NCBI GenBank assembly: GCA_027579435.1
Contig: JANBPK010000031.1
Span: 1 to 40,058 of the forward strand
From: Candolleomyces eurysporus
Taxonomy: Eukaryota > Basidiomycota > Agaricomycetes > Agaricales > Psathyrellaceae
Direction of reading: 5' to 3'
DNA length: 40,058 bases
Shown: positions 1 through 10,651 of the stretch, piece by piece
Layout: every line of letters starts with the position of its first letter
Position numbering within the stretch: the stretch's first letter is position 1
Translations under genes and position numbers: made by a program
Notes under the pieces: generated by a model
Database searches by the model: none
Seen by the model: only the letters and a program-made list of their open reading frames with translations
What the model was told of the DNA's origin: nothing

Positions 1-1
1 G

Positions 2-817
2 CCTCGCGCAAAAGCAAACGCCACTCCTCAGAAGCCTCCCAGCAAGGCCTTGCCCACGCCCTCGCCTACATCCGCGCCAGCTGCTAAGCGCCGAAAGGAG
101 TCGTCCCCTGCACCTGCTGCCGCAGCCCCTGTTGCAGCCCCCTCGACACCGAGCCAATCCAAGGTCCCACTGCCGCGGCGATCGGCGCGGACCAAGAGTC
201 CAGCTCCCTCGAGGGCTCCTGTGCCGCTTACCGCCGTTTCCAGCACCACCAGCAGCAAGCCACGATCGCGATCCTCTGTCGCCCCTCCTTCACCCAAGAA
301 GAAAGACCTCGAATTGCACCCCAAGTCCTCGCCGGCCAAGGGAGATCATGACGAAGATGCGCTCGTGGAGGACGGTGTTGCTGGTTCGGAGCTCTACGAA
401 CAAGATATCTCGGAGCAGAAGAAGTTGATCGCTGACTTGAAGAAGAAGCGTGCGATCGCACTTGCTGGGTCGACGTCCAAGAGCAGCCAACAACACGATC
501 ACGACGACGAGATGGACGAGGAAGAGGAGGAAGAGGAAGAGGAGAGTGAGGGACCGTCCAAGTTGAAGAGAGCTAGACAGGATGAGGATGAGCCGCTGAA
601 ATTCCAGTTCAAGGAGCCAGAGGCGGAGGAGCGACAGATCGCCACGAACAGACGTGTTGGAAGGTTTAACATGGAGCCTAGGACGAAGTCGATTGCTTGG
701 GGGTTGGCTGCGTTCGCTGTCGGTATGGGCGCTGTGTGAGTATTGTCGTCGTTTTTATCGAGTGCCTCGTGTAACTGACTCGTTTCGTGCAGGTCGTTCC
801 TCCCCAACCTATTCTAG
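2..817 (+). CDS. Hypothetical basic/acidic low-complexity protein with C-terminal membrane segment (5' partial)
   Basis: The frame is already open at base 2, so the start lies outside the window. The visible protein has a Pro/Ala/Ser/Lys-rich part with basic patches (SPKKKDLEL, KRRK), a coiled-coil-like KKLIADLKKKRA stretch, a Glu-rich run near 510-550, then a basic stretch (NRRVGRF) leading into a hydrophobic segment of about 20 residues. The apparent stop at 737-739 lies in an intron: 736-792 has GTGAGT and a CAG acceptor, and joining 735 to 793 gives a last exon ending FLPNLF and a stop at 815-817. The arrangement of basic low-complexity region plus C-terminal hydrophobic anchor suggests a tail-anchored protein, perhaps at the nuclear or mitochondrial membrane, but that is inference. 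I do not recognise the family. Confidence 0.7.
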
Positions 818-1507
818 TAGACGACGTATCATCTCTCTCTCTCGTATCTTGCTTTTTCCNTTTTTATTTAGCTGTTGGTTTGTGGTGCAATACTGTTCTA
901 AGGAGCAGGTCTTTTATCTTTCTCGCCCTTGTATTACTGCTGTCTTCTTTTTCGTTTCTTCTCTCCCACCACCAGCGATGTAAATACAGCTCCTCTGTGT
1001 GCGTAGAAGCGCTCCTGACTGATGTTTTCGTCATCGTCCCTCATACATACAAGCGTCTTGTTGGATTATTATTTGTACAGTCTGGTTTTTCTGCTATAAT
1101 TCGTCCGTTCTAGTTACGACTCGCAACGAGATTCTCTTTCTCCTATTGTATGCCCCCGTGTTCTCTTCAAATATGTATGCCTTGTTTTCTTCCCACCTTT
1201 CTCGCGTTCTCGTTGAGCTTGTTCCTATTTTATTCCAAGTTGCTTTCTTATTCTATTCTCTCATTTCGAAAACCTTGACTGATATCATCCAGACTTTCTT
1301 CAGCTCCATACCTCAGTGTCTGCTAAACTTTCACTGCCTCACCTCTCTCTGTGTGTCTCCTGGCCAAAAACAGATATTGATTGTAATGAATAATTTATAA
1401 TCATTCATCCCATGACTGGCAACGTTAAGAAAAGCATACCCCAGGTCTGACAATTGCAGCTAGTGTACATACATCCTGGTAATAGAGGCCGGAGACCCTA
1501 CCATTTT
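818..1507. other. Gap between convergent genes; no coding signal
   Basis: T-rich, low-complexity sequence serving as the 3' flanks of two convergent genes (tail-anchored hypothetical and paraoxonase copy 1). The part from about 1084 recurs near 3767, so it belongs to the tandem duplication. One N at 860 lies between CC and a T run. I see no gene or RNA here; the open frames are short and compositionally driven. Confidence 0.6.
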
Positions 1508-3092
1508 TTACAAACCGCCTTTTTTCGGCCTGCACTCGATAACACCCTTTTCATCGTACAGCCCCGAAACGTAGAGCGCGCCCGTATCCGGATCTCTAAT
1601 ACCGGTAGAGGAAGAGACGAATCCACCCTGTTCGCCGCTACTCTGGAAGAGGGTTTTGAGTGTGTATCCGGGTCCGGCGGAGACGAATTGGCTGGCGGAG
1701 ACGGCCGCGTGGGTGTCGAACGAGCGCTGCTGGTCTTGGTGATGGGTCGAGGGGATGACGGACACGATCCAGCTGCCGGACGTAGCGCCCGTGACGTTCT
1801 TGGCGAGGGTGATGAGCGAGGGGAAGTGCGGGTGGCCTGCGACGAGGAGCTCTTCCTCCGAGCCTGAGCCTTCGCCCTCGGTGAAGCGCACGTTGTCGGG
1901 GCAGAAGGGGAGGGTCACGGTTTTGTCGGTTTGGGGAGTCAGGACGTTGGTGGCTGGGTCGCGGGAGTAGAAGAAGACGCGGCCGAGCGAGCTGCTGGCT
2001 ACTGCTGCTTGGCGCCCGTTGGAGGAGAGCGAGATGCCGTTGGGGAAGGGGAGGAATTTGGCTGCGAAAGTGTGGTTTTCGATCTCAGTTGAGCTGGGCT
2101 CTGCCGAGGGCGGCTTGAGAGTGACGTGAGAGATGAAGGCGAGTGGGAGAGCGAAGACCGACTCGAGCAAGGGCACAATGGGGCCGATGATTGGCCACCT
2201 GCGTGTGATCAGGTGGTCGTTTGTGACATAGAAAGAGTCGGGTGAGGTGAGTGCGACAGAGTTTGGGGCGACGAAGTATGGGGAAGAGATGGTGCGGATG
2301 TGTTTGGCAACAGTGGGATTGGAAGGGTTAATGACAAACTGTTCGATGACGGTGCGTTTACGCGCATGGTTTACCACGTAGAGGTTGGACGAGTTACCGC
2401 CATAAGAAGGCCATAGCTCGAACCCCAGCGGGTGGAAGTCATGGCCTTCCGGATAGTCTTTAAGCGTGACCCGCTTCGGTTGAGAGCGTTCCGAACTAGA
2501 TGGGTTGTACACCCACAGAGTTCCTCTCGGGTTGGGGTCGCGAAGTGGACCCATGACAGTGTTCCAGGACTTGCGATTGGCGTCGCACGCTGCTAGGAGC
2601 AGTCTTGAGGACGCCTTCGCGTCATCGACTTTGTCGTAGAGCTCCCAGAACGCGGTATCCTCGCAATAAGCGAGAGCGCTGAGAGGGTCTGGCTCACTCC
2701 CTGGACCCAGGGGTTTGCAGTCTGCTGCGTAGTCCCCGTTTGCCACGTAGCCTACGGGTAAGGAAGTCTTGAAGATGACAGAATTTTTGAGCATCGAACC
2801 ACTACGGTAGAGGAATACCGCCTGGGGAGACTGAGGTGAGCTTGAATTAGACAGCTATTGAGCAAATACACGTACCAGAAGGACGGTAATGAATGTTATC
2901 GTGCGCGACATTTTGTACGAGCTCTTCTGGCTTGATGGTGGTTCAACGTCAACCCTGAACTCATGTTCGAATTCCGAATCTTGATTACATGTCTATCAGG
3001 CTTCGGTACGAAGTATTAAAGCCGAACCTAATCAGGTTCGGAGGCGGGTATTTGGCGTTATTTGCCTTGGAAGGTGTCGAGCTCCGAACTGC
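1084..3092. repeat. Tandem duplication, copy A
   Basis: This segment is repeated at about 3767-5811 in the same orientation. The left limits match around the shared ctgctataat, and the right limits match up to the shared ctccgaactgc, after which the two copies diverge abruptly. The unit holds a complete paraoxonase-like gene, its 3' flank and its upstream region. The left flank of copy A and the right flank of copy B look ancestral, and about 670 nt of unrelated sequence separates the copies. Boundaries are by eye, good to about 10 nt. Confidence 0.85.
1508..2911 (-). CDS. Paraoxonase/arylesterase-family (six-bladed propeller) protein, copy 1
   Basis: Two exons: 2876-2911 and 1508-2821, joined over a 54-nt GT...AG intron, giving 449 residues. 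The short first exon supplies the start and an uncleaved hydrophobic N-terminal segment (MSRTITFITVLLAVFLY), as in membrane-anchored paraoxonases. Matches to the family by motif: CEDT (Ca2+ ligands), VNHA (equivalent of His134), APNSVAL (Asn168), YVTNDH (Asp183), FPNGISLS (Asn224) and CPDNVRF (Asp269/Asn270). The position expected to hold the catalytic His115 reads HPLG, with Leu instead of His. Expected role is a Ca2+-dependent lactonase/esterase on the secretory or surface membrane; the substrate is unknown. It sits in a tandem pair with the copy at 4214-5601 and is nearly identical to it. Family call is strong, activity uncertain. Confidence 0.88.
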
Positions 3093-3766
3093 CCTTCGTA
3101 TACCCTCCAAGCCGGCCGCAACGACCTCTCTAAAAAGCTTGCTCTTCGGACCAATTTATAACTTGAAATTGGAATGAAGAGTTTCTTACATCACAACTGA
3201 ATGCCATGCTACACCCTGTAAACCATAATGCTCCCCTAATACTCATCAACATCTGTATCTTAAGAGCGATGCTCAGCTACGGCTGAAACCCAAGTACCTA
3301 TATTATTTTTACCCAGGTCGGTGGAAATGGTGTGGCTGCAGAAAGATGGTGAGTAAGGTTGTATGCACAGCTGTCAGGGACTCTCTGAAGTGTCCTGACT
3401 GTGACAGGGTAGAACGTGAAGGAATAACGACAATGCCAATCATATACTCATTCGGGCTGGTTATAATACTGGCTGCCTCCAGCCTTCCTATATTGCTTTG
3501 CTCGAAACCCGCCACAACTTAGCATGCCAAGCCACGTCTGTACCGCAGTGTCAATTCAAGACTACACAATTGTGGGTCAGTCTGGCTCAATGTATTATTG
3601 GGAAATAACGTAAATGTGCATACAACTCATTTGGCACATACATTTTATCCAGCATCCTAATACACTCACCTCAGCTTCCATTTACGAACCTGATTGAACG
3701 CCAAATTACACCACTGAGCTTGTTCCTTTAGTATCAGGTTGAGAGCATCAGCGAGTGCGGACCCTG
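3093..3766. other. Unique spacer between the two duplicated units; no gene seen
   Basis: About 670 nt present once, between the right edge of copy A and the left edge of copy B. It shows no conserved reading frame, no tRNA-like fold and no repeat I could relate to the rest of the window. It may be an insertion at the duplication junction or ancestral flank of the donor copy. Confidence 0.5.
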
Positions 3767-5811
3767 GGTTTTCTGCTATAATTTGTCCGTTCTAGTTGCG
3801 ACTTGCAACGAGATTTTTCTCTTTCCGCTACTGTATGCCCCGTGTTCTCTCCGAATATGTATGTCTTGTTTTCTTCCAACCTTTCTCGCGCTCTCGTGGA
3901 GCTTGTTCCTATCTTATTCCAAGTTGCTTTCTTCTTATTTTCCATCCTCTCATTTCAAAAACCTTGACTGATATCTTCATCTTGCAAGCTCTATACCTCG
4001 GTGTCTGCTAAACTTCACCGCTTCACTGCTTCACTTGTCCTCCTCTGTCTCCTGGTCCCAAAACAGATATCGATTGTAGTAATTTACAATCATTCATTCT
4101 ATGACTGGCAACGTTAAGAAAGGCATACCCTGATCTGACAAGTGCACTCGTAGCTAGCTAGTGTACATACATTCTGTTCATACTGTCAATAGAGGTCCGG
4201 AGACCTCCCACTTTTACAAACCGCCTTTCGGCCTACACTCCATAACACCCTTCTCGGCGTACAACCCCGCAACGTAGATTGCGCCCGTATCCGGATTCCG
4301 AATTCCCGTAGTGGAAGAGGCGAATCCACCTTTTTCGCCGTTACTCTGGAAGAGGGTTTTGAGTGTGTAGCCGGAACCGGCGGAGACGAATTGGCTGGTG
4401 GAGACGGCCGCTTGGGTGTCGAACGAGCGCTGGTCGTGATTGGTCGAGGGGATGATGGATACCACCCAGCTGCCGGATGTAGCGCCCGTGACGTTCTTTG
4501 CGAGGGCGATGATAGAGGGGAAGTGGGGGTGGCCTGCGACGAGGAGCTCTTCCTCTCCTTCGCTTTCGCCCTCTGTGAAGCGTACATTGTCGGGGCAGAA
4601 AGGTAGAATCACGGTTTTATCATTTTGAGGGGTCAGGACGTTTGTTGTGGGGTCGCGGGAGTAGAAGAAGATTCGGGCGAGGGAGGAGCTGGCTACTGCA
4701 GCTTGGCGTCCATCGGAGGAGATGGAGATGCCGTTAGGGAAGGGGATGAATTTGGCTGCGAAAGCGTGGCTTTCGATCTCACTTGATCTGGGCTCTGCCG
4801 AGGGCGGCTTGAGAGTGACGTGAGAGATAAAGGCGAGAGGGAGAGCGAAGATCGACTCGACCGAGGGCACGATGGGGCCGATGATTGGCCACCTACGCGT
4901 GATGAGATGGTCGTTTGTGACGTAGAAAGAGTCGGGTGAGGTGAGTGCGACAGAGTTGGGGGCGACGAAGTACGGGGAAGAGATGGTGCGGATGTGCTCG
5001 GCGATGGTGGGATTAGAAGGGTTAATGGCAAACTGCTCGATGAAGGTGCGTTCACGCGCATGGTTTATCACGTAGAGGTTGGACGAGTTGCCGCCGTATG
5101 AAGGCCATATCTCGAACCCCAAAGGGTGGAAGTCATGGCCTTCCGGATAGTCTTTAAGCGTCACGCGTTTCGGTTGTGAGCGTTCCGTAGATGGGTTGTA
5201 CACCCACAGAGTTCCTCTCGGGTTGGGGTCGCGAAGTGGACCCATGACAGTGTTCCAGGACTTGCGATTGGCGTCGCACGTTGCTATGAGCAGCCTCGAG
5301 GACGCCCTCGTGTCACCGACTTTGTCGTACAACTCCCAGAGTACAGTATCCTCGCAGTAGGTGAGCGCGCTGAAAGGGTCTGGCTCACTTCCTGGACCCA
5401 GAGGCTTGCAGTCTGCTGCGTAGTCCCCGTTTGCGACGTAACCTACGGGTAAGGCGGTCTTGAAAATGACAGAGTTTTTGATCATCGAACCACTACGGTA
5501 GAAGAATACCGCCTGGGGAGGCTGAGGTGAGCTTGAATTGGACTGTTATTGAGATATATACGTACCAGAAGGACGGCAATGAATGGTATCGTGCGCGACA
5601 TCCTGTGTGAGCTCTTCTAGCCTGATGGTGGTTCAACGTGAACCCTGAACTCCTATTCGAGTTAATTATCTTGATTGCATGTCCTCAAGGCTGCGATATA
5701 TAGTATTAAGGCCNAAACCTTATCATCAGGTCGGAGACTGAGCGGTTTCAAGTGAGTTGTGGGCGGGTATTTGGCGCTGTTTGCCCTGGAAGGTGTCGAG
5801 CTCCGAACTGC
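3767..5811. repeat. Tandem duplication, copy B
   Basis: Direct copy of 1084-3092, with the same gene content and order. Its right edge runs into the promoter of the cation exchanger at 5926, so copy B keeps the ancestral divergent arrangement on that side while copy A carries only a truncated piece of that upstream region. An N at 5714 precedes an A run; copy A reads gccgaacc there. Confidence 0.85.
4214..5601 (-). CDS. Paraoxonase/arylesterase-family protein, copy 2
   Basis: Same two-exon structure as its tandem sister: 5566-5601 and 4214-5512 over a 53-nt intron, 444 residues. The N-terminal hydrophobic segment (MSRTIPFIAVLLAVFFY), the Ca2+-ligand motifs (CEDT, APNSVAL, FPNGISIS, CPDNVRF) and VNHA are all kept, and the HPLG substitution at the His115-equivalent position is shared. 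The substitution therefore predates the duplication and is not a random defect in one copy. Differences from copy 1 are scattered conservative changes plus small indels in acidic loops (SEGEEE versus GSGSEEE), so both copies look under constraint. It is divergent from the exchanger gene, with a 324-nt shared upstream region. Confidence 0.88.
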
Positions 5812-5925
5812 GGCTGCGCGAACGGCCAAGGACCTCCACAGAGCGGTGCCAGTGCTGGAAACCAACTCCATTTCTCCACATGCTACACCGCCCGTCATAG
5901 AGGCACCTTCTCCCTCTCCTACTAC
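5602..5925. promoter_or_regulatory. Divergent promoter region, paraoxonase copy 2 / cation exchanger
   Basis: This 324-nt gap lies between two divergent start codons, so it must hold both promoters. Its left two thirds (to about 5811) is duplicated upstream of paraoxonase copy 1. I see no convincing TATA box or named operator. Confidence 0.5.
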
Positions 5926-8552
5926 ATGGCCCCAGTGTCGTCCAAACTCTTATTCGTGGTCGTCCTCTGCCTCAACGTCCTCACCTGGTCCCAAAGTCGC
6001 TATGGAAAGCCTTCGTTAGGTTCATCCTCTGGCGCATCCCTTTTCAAGCGCTCGTATGATTTCGCAGACTCCACTCTTGGCGGCGATGATCAGGTGAGTA
6101 GCCGAACAGGCCCTTGGAACTACATCCTGACGCCCGGGATGGCAGTGCAAACCTCTCTCAGTGCCTACAGCAAATCAATGCAGGCATGTCGTCGAGAACT
6201 GCGGGGAAAGCTCAACGGTGCTCGGCATCACCTACCTGCAACTCTACTATTGCACGGATCTCCCCATTCGACCCCTCGCATTCACAGGCCTGCTTACCTG
6301 GCTGCTCTTCCTCTTCTCAACCTTGGGAATCAGTGCCTCTGATTTCTTCACGCCAAATCTCGCCACATTAGCCCAGCTGCTAGGTCTGGATGAAAACGTC
6401 GCCGGAGTCACGTTCCTTGCATTTGGAAACGGAAGCCCCGATGTCTTCTCGACATACAGCGCGATGCGAGCCGGCTCTGGTGGCCTGGCAATTGGCGAAC
6501 TCATTGGTGCAGCATCCTTCATCGTTTCCTGCGTCGTAGGATCCATGTGTATCATCAAGCCATTCTATGTTCATCCTCGCCCCTTCCTCCGCGATGTCGG
6601 CTTCTTCACAGTTGCGGTTTCCCTCATGCTCTACATCCTCTGGGATGGCAAGATCCGACCTTGGGAAGCCTTGTTATTGATCGGGCTATATGTGGTATAC
6701 GTTGTCGTGGTCGTGGTCGGGTCATGGTGGGAACGAAGAATGCAACGCAGGCGTGCCGTAGACGCGTTGATCAGGAACGAATACCAGGATGAGGAATTGG
6801 TCTTTGACAGGTATACCGATGAACGTAAGTCATAGTTTATTTCCAACAATACCAGACTGACACCATTTTTCTTAGCTCCCAATAGTGGCCAACTGTCTGT
6901 GCAAACACCCAGAGCAAGGGCAGTGTCCGCCCCTGCCCCACCTCGCTTGGATACCGCCAATCTTGCTCGACCCCGATTGCATCATTCTCGAAGCTCGACA
7001 CCCGTGTCCGGCCATGCCCAACTCCCCTCCTTCTCCCTCGTCGGTGCACTCGAATTCCGAGAGGTTGTCGCTTCTCTCCGAAGAGAAGCAACCACGTCTT
7101 CTCTCAACATGTTCGAATCCCCGATCACACCTTATGCAGGCGGTCATTACCACTCCCACTCTCTTCGCAGAGGGCGCCGAACTTCCCAATCGAGTATTGA
7201 AACCCTGGCGGGTCTATCTTTAGACGATAGGAACAGTACTCGTGCGCCTTCACCTACTACTACCGTCAACTCTGCCGCTGACAACCACCACCGTCAAGGT
7301 CTGCGCCCTCTGGACAGCAGCGACTACTTCAACCAGCAGCCTCACGCGTCTGTGCCCTCCATCCTTCGAACACCCGCATCGCCAACTGCATCGGAACATA
7401 ATGAAATTCTGTATACCCCTCCTCGGCACCCAGTCATCGAGGTCATGTTCCAGGTGTTCCACACCCTCTTTCCTACACTTCATCAGATTCAGGAACAGAG
7501 TGTGCTGGGCGCCATTGCATGTGTCTTTGCTGCACCTGCAGTGTTGGCGCTCACTATTACCCTGCCTGTCGTCGTGTCGCGGCATGATGATGGTCATCAC
7601 ACGTCGGAGGCGAAGAAAACGACGGGCAGCAGTGCGGACGCGTCGTCGCTCATAGAGTTTGAGGAAGAAAGTGTTGAGAGGGTTCTCATTGCCGAGGAAG
7701 AAGTAGTAGAGGAGATGCATCACCAGCTCGAGTATAACAAGTGGCTTATGGCTACGCAATGCATCTTTGGGTCGTTGTTCTGTGTCGTCGTTTTGTTCAG
7801 TGAGTCTACCTCTTCCTGGATGTCTTGTGCATACTAACTTGTTGCTTTAGGCCAAACGAAATTGTATTTTTGGTTGCTCATAGGGGCACTCGTGGGTGGT
7901 GTTTCAATGGCTACTCTGGTCCTTGTGGTCGGCGGAAACGGTGCACATTCCAGTACCAAGATGATACGATGTTCCATGGGCTTTTTCGTTGCAATCGTGT
8001 GGATTATGGCAATCGCGGACGAGGTGGTCAATGTACTCCAGGTTAGAAGGATCTCTTCTTTTTCTGCATCTTCTGTCAGTCTTACCATCTCTTCCAGGCT
8101 TTCGGTACGATTTTTGGACTCTCGGAGGCCATTATCGGTTTGACCATCTTTGCTATGGGCAATTCCTTGGCCGACCTGGTTGCAAACATGAGTGTCGCTG
8201 TAAGTGTACCTAGGCCGCCTGAGTCTGTTCCGAGGCCCCTGCTAACCATTTTCCCTAGGTCTTTGCTCCCATTATGGGTTTCTCAGCCTGCTTTGGTGGT
8301 CCCATGCTCAACATTCTCCTCGGCGTGGGCTTCACCGGCACCGTCATCATGCACCATACTGGAGAACCATATGAGCTCGAACTCTCCAAGACCCTATTGG
8401 TCAGTTCGCTCGGCCTTCTAGCATTGCTCGCCGCGACGCTTATTGTCGTTCCTCTGAACGACTACTACCTTTCGAGGAGATGGGGTGTGCTGTTAATCGT
8501 GTCATATGTTGCGCTTATGACAACCAATGTTATTGTGGAATTGAGGACCTAA
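5926..8552 (+). CDS. Cation/Ca2+ exchanger, NCLX/CCX type (two Na_Ca_ex domains)
   Basis: Six exons: 5926-6093, 6146-6824, 6876-7799, 7851-8041, 8098-8199 and 8259-8552; 785 residues, introns 51-59 nt. The N-terminus is signal-peptide-like (SSKLLFVVVLCLNVLTW), followed by a Cys motif at residues 57-75 (C...QC....NC) shared by fungal members. Alpha repeat 1 near residue 148 reads AFGNGSPDVFS; alpha repeat 2 near residue 670 reads AMGNSLADLVAN followed by FSACFGGPMLNILLGVG. Between them lies a long Ser-rich and acidic loop, typically cytosolic. Both repeats keep the acidic ion-binding residue, so transport of Ca2+ against Na+ or H+ across an internal membrane (mitochondrial, vacuolar or ER) is expected. 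The first intron was placed by phase: only the acceptor ending at 6145 restores the conserved Cys motif. Ion selectivity cannot be read from sequence. Confidence 0.93.
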
Positions 8553-8856
8553 TAATAGCTTTCAGGGATATCGCTGTGTATCTATTACCTTCCTTATGAT
8601 CATTCGGGCAAGCTCTGGACAACAATATATATTACAGCTTGGATCTGGACCTCTGGCCTACTCTGGTCGAAATCTTCTGGAATCGACACGTTGGAATCAG
8701 CCTCTTTGGCATAAATCCAGTTGCTCACAAAACTGCCCGACAGCCGCGGGAAAATGTCCACACTGTGCGTTCCGTCCCGGCTCAATTGAGAGATGCACAA
8801 GTCAGAGGTGTTTTCGGTCTCTGTCAAGGGTGCATCTGCAAAATGTTTAAAAAGAA
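8553..8856. other. 3' flank of the exchanger up to tRNA-Tyr
   Basis: About 300 nt between the exchanger stop and the 3' end of a minus-strand tRNA. Short frames exist on both strands without conserved features. I see no gene. Confidence 0.5.
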
Positions 8857-8951
8857 TCCGATCTGCCTGGCTCGAACAGGCGACCCTGAGATGGGCAGTT
8901 GCTTATGTAAGCCGTTACAGTCTCATGCTCTTCCAGCTGAGCTAAGATCGG
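8857..8951 (-). tRNA. tRNA-Tyr(GTA): tRNA-Tyr(GTA) with a 22-nt intron
   Basis: Read on the minus strand, 95 nt fold as a complete cloverleaf. The acceptor stem is CCGATCT/AGATCGG (7 perfect pairs) with discriminator A; the D stem GCTC/GAGC is perfect; the anticodon stem is TGAGA/TCTCA; the T arm is GCCTG-TTCGAGC-CAGGC. The A box (TAGCTCAGCTGG) and B box (GTTCGAGCC) are present. The loop begins CTGTAA, giving anticodon GTA, and is interrupted after position 37 by an intron at 8893-8914. The intron contains TTACA, able to pair with the TGTAA of the anticodon region, as is normal for eukaryotic tRNA-Tyr. It should be functional. Confidence 0.94.
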
Positions 8952-9476
8952 TTGAAAAGACATAAATATATGTCTAATATAGCTGGAAGTCAAGTTGTTG
9001 TCAGAAATCAAGTTTCTTCTCTCCTCCATCCAGGAATCTCCCTAAACATGCTTTGTGAATTAGTCTTCAGCTGGAAGAGCATAAGACTAATTAAAGTCTT
9101 ATGTTCCTGCAGCTGAGCTTTGATCAGTTTGTTATCTGCAAGAGGACTAAACTTTTCTAAGCCTTTGACAGAAATCCTCCTTGTCCTCCTTGTCCTCATG
9201 AGGTGAATGTTCTTCATCTGGAGAGTGAGTCATACACCTCTAGTTAGTGGTCCCCTGACTCCAGATGGTGGGCCTTGCTCAAGTTGGACAATTCCCCTGC
9301 CTTTTCAGCTAAGAGCTAGGATTGGATCTATAAATATTACTATTTGTCTTCTCTGTGCTGTTTCTATTGTCAGAGTTCCTCTTTCCTTGCACTTATCCAC
9401 TATTCTCCTTCATATGGGAAGATGCCTGTTCTGCTTTCAAACTTATGCTTTTCCAGCTGAGTTGTGATTGTATGAG
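8952..9476. repeat. Cluster of degenerate tRNA-5'-half-like segments
   Basis: Beside the intact tRNA-Tyr, sequences resembling its 5' half (core CAGCTGGAAGAGCATGAGACT) recur. At about 9063-9083 (plus) and 9098-9118 (minus) two copies form an inverted pair around AATTAA. Further degenerate copies lie at about 9300-9327 and 9438-9470, both on minus. None has an acceptor or T stem, so none is a working tRNA. They may be tRNA-derived SINE heads or decayed partial duplications. Coordinates are approximate. Confidence 0.5.
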
Positions 9477-9700
9477 GGACCGCCTCAGACAAAAATAAAT
9501 AAGATTGAGCTGAGAAAAAAAAAGATCCAGAAGGGAAATTGAAATAGATCTTAAACAGAAAAGATAGATCCCAAAGAAAATAAATGCAGGTGAAGGAAAA
9601 GATTCTGCAATACTTATTAAAACATGTTGGGAAAAGTTTTTCTGAATTTCCACTGCGAAAGAGGGAAAACTGAAAAACTTTTCCCAGAGCAGAAAAAAAA
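9477..9700 (+). repeat. Left terminal inverted repeat
   Basis: This is the inverted, imperfect counterpart of about 11790-12005. The outermost 60 nt match best; deeper similarity is patchy with indels. The inner limit is approximate. Confidence 0.7.
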
Positions 9701-10651
9701 CAACTTCCATGAAACAAAACAATGCAGATAGGCTTTCATAAGCCAGGTCCAGGCCCATGGTCCATTCAGGAAAAGGAAGTGGAATTGTCTGTTTGGGTGG
9801 TCCAAGCTGCATGTTATGGAATCTCTTAGATTCTGTAACCCTGGTGTATTCCTTTGAATGCACTAAAAATGCTCAAGGTAAGTACAGTTCTCAATATTCA
9901 AATTATCAGTCGTTATGAGGGTTAAAGGTGTCTACTAACTGTATTCTAATATCTAGTGAATTTACAAGCTAGTGTTGTGCATTAGTGAGTGAATTTGCAC
10001 AGTGTGAAGCAGTGTGCAGAGCAAGAGTGTAGATGAAGTGAGTAAGAACAGATGAATCATTCAGCTAGTTACAAGACTTTAAATATCTACTCATAGTTAA
10101 ACTACTAGATAGTTACAGAAATATATAGAAAGACTTAGCAAAAGAATGAAAGTTCATGGAACGTGTAGAAAGAGATAGAGATTACAAGAGAAATTGGGAC
10201 TGCACCTGATCAAACTTGAAACTTTGAGTTTGATTGGCGAGATTTGATTGCTAGGTGAGTCCAGTGATCCGGCTTCTTAATACTCAGATCGTCTTGACTG
10301 TGCTTGGACTTTGATCAAGAGTCCGGCGCAGTCCAGAGATCTTCAGCAAGATTCTCAGACTGCAGAATTCACCCATAACTGATTCACAAATCCTAGTAAT
10401 ACAAGTTGTTCAAAGATAAGACTATTTTTAAGGGGTTTCTAAGAGCTTTATCTAAAAAGAAAGAAAGAACCATTTGAAAAAAGAAAGGAAAGGTTTGTTG
10501 GAAGGGAGATTGCTCAAGGTAGAAGGAGGGATTGTAGTGTATCCATAACACTGCATCACCAACCCTTCAGTTGTGGAGACTGTGCAATGAGAGGAGTGCT
10601 CTCTTGTCCTCCATGTCTGATCTTTCTTGTCAGGTTTGTTTCTTCTGAAGT

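Noticed and set aside
5752..6342. 196-residue continuous frame at the start of the exchanger gene
   Set aside because: It reads through the 52-nt intron 6094-6145 in the wrong frame; splicing restores the conserved Cys motif and the first alpha repeat.
1508..8552. A metabolic gene cluster formed by the paraoxonase-like pair and the exchanger
   Set aside because: No synthase, oxidase or cluster regulator nearby; the arrangement is explained by a tandem duplication next to an ordinary transporter gene.
9393..9863. 156-residue minus-strand frame overlapping the left TIR
   Set aside because: Phe/Leu/Ser-rich translation of an A-rich repeat; no family motif and it spans the element boundary.
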